Of a stretch of 64,000 nucleotides of DNA, positions 1 to 10,199 are shown one piece after another. The notes under the pieces are model-generated. The model did no database searches and was not told the origin of the DNA. It worked only from the letters and a program-made list of their open reading frames with translations. Both the position numbers and the translations under genes were made by a program. Positions within the stretch are counted from its first letter, which is position 1, and each line of letters starts with the position of its first letter. The DNA is from Aphidius gifuensis (Eukaryota; Arthropoda; Insecta; Hymenoptera; Braconidae): positions 21,676,537-21,740,536 of the forward strand of contig NC_057791.1 of NCBI RefSeq assembly GCF_014905175.1. The letters are read 5' to 3'.

Positions 1-1982
1 CTAATGATTTAAACATATCATCACGATCTTCAAACGATACATAAACAAATATTGGTTTTTTATGTTGCTCTGTTAATGTTGACATTTCACTGGCAACTTC
101 GAAAGTGACGTTTGTATTTCTAACATATAAAATATTTAAATTTGGTAAATTTTTAAAAAGTTTAAGCATTGATCTATTAGTGATTTTAATGCAATTGGAT
201 AAATGCAAGTATTCCAATTTTTCATTGACTAAACATTCTATTGATTTATTGGTTATAAACTCATTATTTTCTAATTCATTTAAATTAAATTTAAGCGATT
301 CTAATTCTTTTAAATTATTAAGTGCAATCATACCATTATCTGTTATATTTTTACCAATTATATCTAAATGCTTTAGCTTTTTAGCATTATTACAAAGATT
401 AACTAAAAATTCATCTGTAACGCCACAATCATAATTAATATATAATGTCTCGAGATTTTGCAAATTCCCAATTGGATACATATTGATTTGTTCAATATTG
501 TTTAGCCAAGAGCACATGAATCTAAGATGTACCAAATTTTTTATTTCACTTATCGACTGGAGTAATGACTGGCTTGGTTCAAAATTAATTATATTTAACT
601 TTTCCAGAGTGATTAATTGAGGTAGTACCTGTAAAAACAAATAAGTTATTAATTAAAAACCCAATAAAATTTTTAACTGGAATATAATATTTAAAAAAAT
701 TTAAACTTACGTAAGCCAATGAATCTGGTAAGCAGAGATAATTTTGATTTTCATTACGTGAAATACATAACTCTTTCAAGGTTCTACCAACTTGTTCTAA
801 TGACTTGATCAAAGTCAATGGTAGAGTTAAATTTTCACATTGCCAATTAATCCTCAGTATTTCAAGCTGGGACATGTTACAAAAAACATTTTCAAAATCT
901 TGATTTTTAAATTCTTTGAATTGTAATAAAAGCTCATTGAGATTAGAACAATTAGTATTAATGAATGGCATTATTTTGGAAAAATAATATTCTTCTACAT
1001 TTAGAGACTTCAAATGAGATCCGCAAAGATTAATTAGGTATTTGAAATCATTTTCTTTTTCATTTAATTCATTGTCTGAATGAGCTTTAGCCCTATTGAA
1101 TTTATATGATTTACAGTAAGACGCAATGAAATGATTCTGCTCATCTGTGCATACTGAAAAATAAATTAAATATCATCATTAGTATTTATAATCAATATAT
1201 ATAATACAGTATTTTGTTTTTATCATTAAAAATTAAGGTGTTGTTATTTCTTACTTTTTTCAAGTCGTGGATCGCCAGCCAGTAGCATTCTAAACACACG
1301 CATACAAGGCAATTTCAGTGTTTTATGCAAACGTATCATCTTGGAATTATCAAAATTATTATTTACAATATCTTTAGCTTCACGCCCATTTGTAAACCAG
1401 GTAAATCTATCAGTACCAATATTAACAAAGTCACTTCTATTTTTTTCGTATGCTTCTTTAGGCTATAAGAAAATAAAAAAATTTATTATTTAATTAATTT
1501 AATTTATATGACTTATTATTTAATTTATAAATTATTCTTATTATTTTTTTATAAATGTAAATTCAATAAATAATGAACAAGGGAGTAGATATTCATTTAA
1601 ACGATCTATATGTGTACTATATAGTAAATAAAAGGATTAATATAGTCGTTCTGGTAAGTAATATACAATACAATAATTTTTACAGCCAGAAATTACTATA
1701 ATGACTACATTAATAACGTTATTCTTTTTTTAAATTTTAATAAATTAGTGGGGTTAAATTTATTAACACATTAGTAGTTTTCCTTCTAATATTAACATTT
1801 AATATTGATGTATTGACGAATAGAATTTTTATTTTATATTTAGCTTTTTATTACATAAACAATTACACAAGCTAAAAACTTGAGAAATTATCGCTGCTAT
1901 TCACTTGATCTTGATATAATATATATAATTTAAAACTTACTGTTATGAGTTCACTTTCTTCCGAGATGATTCCAGTTTCCAT
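1..1982 (-). CDS. Leucine-rich-repeat protein, F-box/LRR (FBXL)-like, 3' end beyond the window
   Basis: Read on the minus strand as four exons: 1982-1941 (ATG at 1982, 14 codons), 1462-1255, 1153-711 and 628-1, the last open to the window edge. All introns are GT-AG and the phases fit (0, 1, 0), giving about 440 residues with no stop. The C-terminal half repeats an L..L.I....ITD.G...L pattern, for example LKHLDIIGKNITDNGMIAL and LEYLHLSNCIKITNRSML. This is the RNI/AMN1-type repeat of F-box/LRR substrate receptors of SCF ubiquitin ligases. No F-box is present in this frame; an F-box-like stretch lies directly upstream in another frame (see 1951-2142). The ATG was chosen because in-frame stops TAG and TAA lie just before it, but a 14-codon first exon is weak evidence for a start. 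The exon structure and LRR identity are well supported. The function as an E3 adaptor is inferred from the family only. Confidence 0.75.
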
Positions 1983-2142
1983 TTTCTATTATTTTTCTTG
2001 TTCCCGGTTGAAAAAAAAAAAAAATCCGATGAATAATTTCAATGTCAAATAGTAAATTTTCAAAATTTATTTGAAAATTTTTGATTATATATGATTTTTC
2101 TGTATGTACGTTAATAAAATGCGGTTTTTTATTCTCTGCCAC
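1951..2142 (-). pseudogene. Possible F-box segment, out of frame with the downstream LRR exons
   Basis: This minus-strand open stretch contains LLFDIEIIHRIF, then a run of F, QPGTRKIIEN and W-NHL. The spacing of L/I, P, R and W resembles an F-box (LP..I...IF..L.P..R......W..L). The frame has no ATG: it opens after a TGA near 2165 and ends in TGA immediately after HLGRK. The next exon of the LRR gene (1462-1255) is open only in the frame that starts at ATG 1982, one base off. The stretch crosses a 14-base T run near 2011-2024. It could be a relic F-box of a decayed gene, a sequencing slip in the homopolymer or nearby, or part of an alternative exon joined by splicing I cannot see. The F-box identity itself is only a pattern match. 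Confidence 0.4.
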
Positions 2143-2165
2143 AACGTGTTGTAACGTGTGGTTTC

Positions 2166-5100
2166 AATACTGTTTGAATTATTGCAAATATTTAAACCTT
2201 TGCCTCCAAATTACTTTAATTTATTTCAAGATTTTATTTAAATACTTCTAAATAAAATAGAACACAATTTTTAATTTAATATTATTTAAACTATCTACTG
2301 AATGCTTAGACTATATGATAGATTATCACTTATGTTACAATGTATATATTTTTAATTATTCGTGATGTGGCAAGGCCACGTCACCAAGTTGTATTTTTAC
2401 AAGTTTTATTTTATGAACGCACTCAATAGTGGCCGGACTTGAAGTGAATTTTTGGAATTTTTTTATTTTACAGACTAATTTATGACACACCACCCCATTG
2501 TCTACGTCACACGATAGGTAAATGTGGTGGGAGCATCGAAATATGCGCCTGAGCACTCTATCTCGTTACAGTGTTTAACAGAAATAAATTATAATAATTA
2601 GTACGATATCTCGTTAAAATGTTAAAATGAATTTCATTAGATTAGCATTCCTTTTTCATTGTTCCCACTTCCATTGGACTTGGCCAAAATTAATTTTTAT
2701 AATAACACTTGTTAATACTCATATGTTTTTTTTTATTTTCGTTAATTTTAATTAAACTTAAATATATTTTTTTTTAATTCACCCAAAAACATTAAAACAA
2801 CTCATGTTTATTATACATTTTGTAAGAAAAAAAGTAAATTTTTTTTCGGGATAAAAATTGTTTTTAAAATAAAAAATATAAAGCCATGACACCTTGAATG
2901 ATCATATACATTAGCATAAATCTTTGGTGACCATCCTTATGATGGAGTCACACGGCAATGAAGGCAGATATTATTGCCAAGTAGATTAAAAGATAAGATT
3001 AAGTTCCAGTTGTAACAGACAACGTCATGATTTTTATCATTTTAAAAAATCTGGAATGTGAAAAGTCCGCAAACTTACTTATTTATTAAATTAAATTCTT
3101 TCATATTACACATTTTTTTTTATCATATAAATTGGCGGATAATATATTGTTTAATATATATTTTTTATTCATACACACATTTTATTGCAATGTAATTTCT
3201 TCAAGTATATTTTTTTAAATAAAATTTAAACAATAGGCACAGTGGCCCAACAATATACATGTATATCCGCAACTGGATGATTTGAAAAAGGAAAAAAAAT
3301 AAAAATACATCACCCGGTGTGATGTATCAGAGTACTCTCATCGAAGATAAAAATATATATTAGTCGGCATTTCTTTGATTATTTTTCTTTAGCTCAATGC
3401 CCCCCAAGAGTGCAACAAAATTTTTTGATCAGCAAGTTTATTTTCTTTGTTTAATAGTCATCCACCTTGGCTTATCAATGCAATCATTTATATCTTTGAT
3501 CCAATAATTTTAATTATAATTTATAAAAATAATTTTACTCAATTTTTTATTATTAACTTTTCATTATTATTATCATTATAATAATTTTCTTGTCACTGGT
3601 ACGTCGTCACATATTCAAAGGGAATCTGAAGAAGTTTTTTTTTTAATGTTTTGAATTGAGGATGCAATAGTGACGAGGCAAAGTTACAGTGTCAACGTTT
3701 ATACGGAGGTACCAACCGGTATACCATCAAAGCAATTCATATATTAAATGAATTTTTGGCTCGTCAGTTTGAGAATGAAAGAAGCATCATTGCAGTCATC
3801 CAGTCATCATAAAACTGCTTTTTAATATCCCAATGAACTATGGAAAACGGTGACACGGTGGTAAAGACTACCTGCTTATTTTTTATTTTTTTTATTTTTA
3901 TTATTATTTTTCGAGCAAGAGTATTTAATAGCAGCGATGACTATTACTCGGCAAATTCTTCTTCCAAGGAACAAGTGAGAATAAGAAAACCTCTTGAAAA
4001 ATTTATACAGAAAATCATTCTCTCATGTTCTCACGTTAACCAGCTTCAATTTATGATGCCAATGTACATGTTTTAGAGGTAGAAAAAAAGGAGCATCAAA
4101 TAATCTATATTAAAAAAATTATAGAAATATATTTTTTGATTTAAAACATCCGGTGTTCAACAAAAATTGTCCAAAATTATTTTTTTTTCTATGTCTATAC
4201 ACTTCCTGTTATTTTCCAATGTGTGACATATATTTTTAATTTTTTTTTTTTTTTCACTTTTTATACACGCAAACTACCGCACTTTGATACCCGAATTTTT
4301 ATTCCCAAAAATATATTATTATTAAAATAAAAAAAATCCTTATATTTATGGTTTTTTTTTTAAAAATTTGGAGTCTTATTTCTTTTTTTTTTTTGATTCT
4401 TCAACAATCATTATATCAGTTGTACGCATAAGTGATCTTCTTGGAATCAACGATTGCAAATTTTACTGCATGAATCCCATATATTTTCTTGGAATATTAT
4501 CGGTATCGTTTGTCGACACACGCAACGACAATTTGAGAAACAATTTCTTTTTTTTTCTTATGTACAACTTGGTAAACAATGTTTTTAATTTTTTTTTTTT
4601 TTTACATGCAAGTATACCGTATTATGTTTATTTACCTTTTATATTCGTCAAAATTTCATTCGTGTGGGTATTTTTTTGCTTCAAAAATTTATCGGGAAAC
4701 AGGTTTTTTCAAATATAAAATTATTGAATGAATTAATTTATGCTTGTGTTTATTTCTATTGAAAGAAAAAAAGAAAAAAAAAATCATAATTTCTAGTATT
4801 CAAATTTAAAATACAAATTTAATATTTATATTTTTTAAAACCTGCATGCAATATTATATAAATAAATTAGAATTATATTACAAAATTATTTAAATTATAT
4901 TAAAAATAAATAAATTACATTTAAACTTGTTTAAATTATTTTTAAAAATATATTTTCAATGAATTTATAATCATTTTAAAAATCAATAAAATCAATCAAA
5001 TTTCAATAGGACAATGGCAGATCAATTGTCAATATAAAACAATGATATAAATAATTATAAATATAAATTTCCATTGAGTTAATAATTTGATAACTCGTTA

Positions 5101-6200
5101 AGGGTTAAAGCCACATGCTTCAAATAAATGGGCAAATGCCTGAAGGTTGCAAAGCGTTATATAGATTCCACGAAGTGAATTTTACGAAGCCAAACAGGCA
5201 AACCAACTGGCACATCCTGCCATCAATATTGCTCGTTTGACAACTTGGCTAGACTATATATATATTTACAGTGTGTGTATAGACATTTGCTCTTAACCCT
5301 GTTAAATCTTGTGAAGCCAGTAATATTTAGTGTTGCTTTTGCCTGAAGCACTTCATAATATACAAACTGTACTATAATATCCCTCGTGTGTTCATGCTTA
5401 AAATATAAATGAAAATAAAAATTAGTTAAGAAAATAAATAGTATATATAGCCATTTCACATTTTGACTCAACCAATATATATGCCATTGGCAAAATAAGC
5501 GCCAACAACACGGTGACGTATGGCCATCGGTAAATAAACTATTAATATATTATGGTAACGTCATGCATTCCTATCCATATTGGCTCTTTTGCGTATGGAC
5601 CTTTACCTTCATCATCATAATATATTTTTTTATTTTTTTCATTTTCTTTTATTTCTTTTCTTGACCATCATCATCTTCATCATCATCGCCATCATATACA
5701 TTTTTTTTTTTTTGTTGATTTTTTTTCTTTTTGGTTTTTTCTCACTCGTGCTTTTTTTAAAAAATTTTTTATCTCACTCATTCGAAGTTGGCCAAGAGAT
5801 TTACAAGCCCTAGAACAAATACGTAAATTACAGTCACCAACTAATGGATCCAACATCCTGACACGCCTATAAGGTCCTTGTATATATGAAAAAAAAAATG
5901 AGTAAATAAATATTGAAAAATAAACAAATGATTAAAGATATATGAAAAATTATTATTCAAATTTAATTTTTTTTATTTATTTTATTAATTTATTGAGATT
6001 GTTATTTGAGGATGGTTTTGAATTATGTAATATTCGAGTGTGGTATATGGGTATGAACGAGATATGACCTTTGAGATTTGAAAAATATTTTATTTTTTAA
6101 ATTTAAAAAGCGATGAGATGCAAGGCAATCAATGCACGATATTAACTTGCTTCAATTTATGATTTGGAAATTTAATTGAAATTTTTTTTTATTGTCAAGA
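2166..6200. other. AT-rich intergenic sequence, no gene seen
   Basis: Long A/T homopolymers and short chance reading frames only. The part nearest the LRR gene (about 2360-2560) is less AT-rich and may hold that gene's promoter. A small interrupted palindrome sits at 3305-3327. Less AT-rich patches near 3600-3790 and 5100-5230 show no coding pattern or recognisable motif. Confidence 0.5.
3305..3327. repeat. Short interrupted palindrome
   Basis: ATACATCAC and GTGATGTAT form 9-bp inverted arms around CCGGT. Such a site could bind a dimeric factor or be chance; no neighbouring gene explains it. Confidence 0.35.
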
Positions 6201-6208
6201 TGATTGTG

Positions 6209-6574
6209 CGAGGGGCTAATCAGTTATACGTTGTATTCGTATTTTTTTCACTACAGCTTTTGGCAGAATATTTCTCCGAATTTTTTCGCGTTTACTTTGA
6301 ATAGATTTTGATTACTCTGATTTTTTCTCATGTTGACCCATGCGGAGAAATGAGGAGAGAATTTTTTTCTCCGAAAAATACTAACGCGGAGAAATGTAAA
6401 AAGAAATATTCTTAAATTTAATAAAAAACTCAAAAAATATAGTTGAAATGTAGACATCATATTTTGTTGATATAGTCATTGTAGTTATGTACTAGGTGTA
6501 GTAAGTGTAGTACTTGTGTTTTTTGACTACATTTCGTAGTCGTGGTGTCACTAATTTTGGCTAATAGCCCCTCG
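6209..6574. mobile_element. MITE-like non-autonomous DNA transposon (366 bp)
   Basis: The two ends are inverted: CGAGGGGCTA at 6209-6218 and its reverse complement at 6565-6574, 10 bp perfect, with weaker similarity further in. The element is flanked by TGATTGTG (6201-6208) and TGATTGAG (6575-6582), a 7/8 match that looks like an 8-bp target-site duplication. Inside there is a second inverted pair built on TTTCTCCG / CGGAGAAA and a direct repeat GCGGAGAAATG. It encodes no transposase. The 8-bp duplication is typical of hAT and P superfamilies, but the termini do not clearly match either, so the family is left open. Confidence 0.6.
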
Positions 6575-6582
6575 TGATTGAG

Positions 6583-8416
6583 AGTTAGTTTATGGCAATG
6601 AAATTTTATTTTTTTTTTTTGGTTTTTTTATTTTTATATTTAATTAAATTTAGGTGTGTGGTTTTATATTTTTCAAATCGTAATGGCAAAAAAAATAAAA
6701 AAAACCAAGAATCGATAAAATCTATAACGAAACCGACTTTTGGTTAATTTTTTATAGTTTTCTGACAATAAAAATACCAGCTTGATTGTCGGATTAATTT
6801 TAAAAAAATAATACCTTCAATAACAACAATAAAAAGTTCATAACTTATTAATTTTTTATTGTTGTTATTGAAGGTATTATTATTTTTTTTAATAACAAAT
6901 AAAATAAAACCTCAACATTTTTTTTTATTTAATTCACAGAAATTTTCTAATTGTTAATTATCAAAATTTATCACACAAATAAGCTGAATTATAAATAACC
7001 TTAATAAAAAAAAAAATTGACCTAAAAATTTTATCCATAAACTTAGAATTAAATTATAAATTTGTAACTTTATATTTTTATGATATCGTGGTCTGTAATG
7101 TGTGCAAGTTACACTGACTTTTCTTCATGATTCGTCTCTTGCTCTTGCACAATTTTTAATTTCCCCCAGGCTTATTTTCAATAAAGAAAAAAAAATCATT
7201 TCATATTAGCCGATTTATGCTTGAAAAATTGAATACAAAATATTTTCAATATAATTTAAAATTGTAATAAATTTATTAGACTATTTGGAATTTCATAAAG
7301 ATATATAATTTAATCTTTTGATTATTTATTTTGAGGACAAGCTGATGATTAGACATTTATTTATATACTTAATAGATTAAATTTCATTCACAACAGGGAA
7401 TCTTTAAATTCTCCAATGTAACACTCAACACACTCATCTTGTCTTCAGGTGTATAATAATACATTATTCATGAGACACCAATGTGCTCAATGATACATCC
7501 ACTCAATCATAATTTTTTTTGAATATTAAAATCAAATAAAAAACAAATAAATTTCAACTATAAATAGACTATCATTTTATTTATTTATTTGTAAATATAA
7601 ATTTTATATTAAAAATGAAAAAAACTTTTTAAAAATATATTTTTTTAAATTATATTTTGATAAATTATATTTTTACATTTTGGTGGCGCTTCAATGCATA
7701 AATTTTAATTTTTTTTTTTTTATTATTATTTTATTTTTTTTAATATCGAAATTTTTTTTTAATAAGCGGTAATTTGATTGTTATTTTATAGCTCTCTCGG
7801 ATATGTTTCATAACACTATTCCATTTATTTTTATTAAATATGAAATTCCATGGTATTTATAAATTCTGAATCAACCTTTATTCTATCTAAATACGTGGGT
7901 GGCAAAAAAATTTTTTGCATCGTTTGTTGATGACTTTCAGGACATATTTACTCGGCTATTTAATTATCATCCATGACAGCAATATAATTACACGATTAAA
8001 TAATTTAAAAAATAAAAAAAATAATTTATTAAATAATCAATTGAATTATTGTTTTATAAATAATTTAAATTATTTTTAAATCATTCAATTATGCAATTTA
8101 GATTAAATAATAAAATATATATTTAAAATAATAAAAATTTATGTTTAATTTTATGCCAAGTTGATGATATTTTTTATTTCTTTTATTAGAAAAAAAAAAA
8201 AACATTTAAATATATTATTTATTACTCGGTTGTTTTTTATGCAATTTTTTTATTAATATTAATTTTTTTTTTTTGTTTAAGTTAATATTATTTTAAGAAC
8301 ATATATGTAATATAGTCGAATGAGAATATTATTTCTTTGGGGTAAAATTCTCATGGTAAAAGGCGGGACCTTTGATCACACTAGTAGGCGATTTGCGACG
8401 CGTGGATTTTATTCGC
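6583..8416. other. AT-rich intergenic sequence with one hairpin
   Basis: No gene or RNA recognised. The only structured element is the hairpin at 6807-6881. The rest is A/T homopolymer and low-complexity sequence. Confidence 0.5.
6807..6881. repeat. Perfect inverted repeat / hairpin (29-bp arms, 17-nt loop)
   Basis: 6807-6835 (core ATACCTTCAATAACAACAAT) is the exact reverse complement of 6853-6881. The similarity continues outward through A/T-rich bases if a 3-base insertion is allowed. The size fits a small foldback element or a precursor-miRNA-like hairpin. The low complexity of parts of the arm argues for caution. No target-site duplication was evident. Confidence 0.6.
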
Positions 8417-8560
8417 ATGGAAGGAGTTAACGCACGATGGATTATTTGCAAATACAACTTTGAATACTTAAAGCTTATACAACTTTTGCTTCTGGTGCTC
8501 ATTCATTCGAGGAATGTCGCGGCAATAAGCACGTGCACAATGAGTATCTGTATATATGTA
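8417..8560 (+). CDS. Speculative first coding exon with a signal peptide
   Basis: From ATG 8417 the frame reads MEGVNARWIICKYNFEYLK, followed by IQLLLLVLIHSRNVAA and IST. This is a basic/polar N-terminus, a leucine-rich hydrophobic core and an A-x-A-like end, as in a secretory signal peptide. The region is clearly less AT-rich than its surroundings. Possible GT donors follow (for example a GTATCT shortly after the ACAATGA, or a GTAAAA near 8568), but no downstream exon was found in the window, so the end given is approximate. It could equally be a chance frame in a regulatory island. Confidence 0.2.
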
Positions 8561-9684
8561 AAATGTCTCTATGTAAAATCATGTATGTATTTTTGAAGGG
8601 TGTACACCAGACTCAACATTTTATTTTATTTTTTTGTCACCTTTTCTTGCAATTTTAACGCCCTTCAACACAAAAAAAAACTTCTCTTTCAGTCTTTATA
8701 TTGTAGAAAACATAAAAATTTTAAAATAACAAAAAATTAAAAATACCAAATGAAATTTAATTCTATATATTAAATTCACTTACATATATATAAATATAAC
8801 GTATGATAAAAATAAAAAAAAAAAAATCTCAATATGATTATTTTTTTTTTATTTTATTTCTTTTCATCATGAAATTATCATTTTTATTATTTTTTTTTAC
8901 CTCAGTATAAACTAATAAAACAGAAATTAAATAGGTAGTTAAAGCCAAGATAAATAATAATAAAAAAAAATTATTTATATATTGGTTGCAAACATAGACA
9001 CATATAAAACGATACTGAAAGATATTCGAATGAGAAAGAAACGTTAAAAAATCTTTATAACTCGATCCCCAGTGAATGCATTTTAATTATCATTTTGAAT
9101 ATATATACATGGCCTCGAATCGCATCATCTTTACAATCCAATATCCCTTGAAAAAAATATATTTAAATACATCTATCATCAATATAAACTTTATTTTATT
9201 AAAAGAAAAAAAAAAAAATTAAATTAAAAAAAAAAATCAACGGCGATACGGATCATTTCCGCGGCTTTAAAAAAGACACTAAATCTTTGATTTTTTTCTT
9301 TTTTATTTAAGAGAAATTTCATTTTTTAAAAAATAATATTTCCTGCATGGCAGGCAATTATGCATTCTACATTTATAAATTCATATAGAAATTATTGCTG
9401 ATGGTGAGGACTAGGATATAAGGGAGTAAAGGCGCCGTGTAAAAACATAAATAACACCGCAAACGTGCGACTTTTTGGTTCTTTAACGATACATATTAGA
9501 TTGCAGGATACATGGCGCCTCTTTTTTTTTTTTTTTTTTTATTATTTATTTATTTTTTCTCTCTTTCATCCCTAAATCTGAAAAATATTATAATAAAAAA
9601 ATACTGTGATATGAAATGATTTACCACACACATGCGGTTGCCAATGGCCATGGCCAAAAATAAAAAAAATTGTGTATTTGCACC

Positions 9685-9716
9685 GGTGCATGTAAATATG
9701 CATATTTACATGCACC
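9685..9716. promoter_or_regulatory. Perfect 32-bp palindrome, possible homodimer or POU-type site
   Basis: GGTGCATGTAAATATG is followed directly by its exact reverse complement. The centre holds two inverted ATGTAAAT octamer-like half-sites around ATGCAT, which resembles palindromic POU or homeodomain dimer sites. A second perfect palindrome, TGCACCGGTGCA (9679-9690), overlaps the left end, so TGCACC/GGTGCA occurs three times. The structure is certain; the binding-site role is inferred. Confidence 0.5.
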
Positions 9717-10083
9717 AGCACAATTATACAATATTTTTTATTTTTCTATTAAATTATCTTTACAACGATTAATATTATTGAAAGGCAACAAAACAATTGC
9801 AATGGAAAAGAAACTTCCAAAGTTTCTACACTAATTAATTTTATTTGTAATTCATATATTTTTCAAATTTTAATTTTTAATGTAAATTTTTTATTCTTCG
9901 CAGTTATTAACTATTAACTATTATTAAATTTGAAAAATATCAAAAAGCCCAAATAATACTGAAAAAAAAGCAACTTTATTTTCAACTTTAGTTTGATTAT
10001 TAATTTATTCAATATTAATTAATAAAAAGCTTTTTCTAATTGAAATTCAATTTTTCAGATAAATAAAAAAATGAAATCGTTTT

Positions 10084-10193
10084 TGGCACAGATACGGGGA
10101 AATACGGAGACATTTACGGGTTTCACACAAATTTAAATTTCCCCGTAACCTGTATAAATGTCCCCGTAAGTTCCCCAGTATTCGGTGCCAATA
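10084..10193. repeat. Imperfect inverted repeat / foldback element
   Basis: The left arm contains TTGGCAC, ATAC, GGGGAA, TACGG and GACATTTA in order. The right arm carries the same blocks on the opposite strand (TTGGCAC, ATAC, GGGGAA, TTACGGGGACATTTA), about 85% alike by eye over roughly 45 bp, around a central AT-rich spacer. It is GC-richer than its surroundings. It may be a small foldback transposon. The flanking GAAAT copies are not a convincing target duplication. Confidence 0.5.
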
Positions 10194-10199
10194 GCGTTC

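Noticed and set aside
4368..4718. Phenylalanine-rich frame of 116 codons resembling a membrane protein
   Set aside because: Hydrophobicity comes from poly-T runs, a common artefact in this AT-rich sequence; the same holds for many similar frames across the window.
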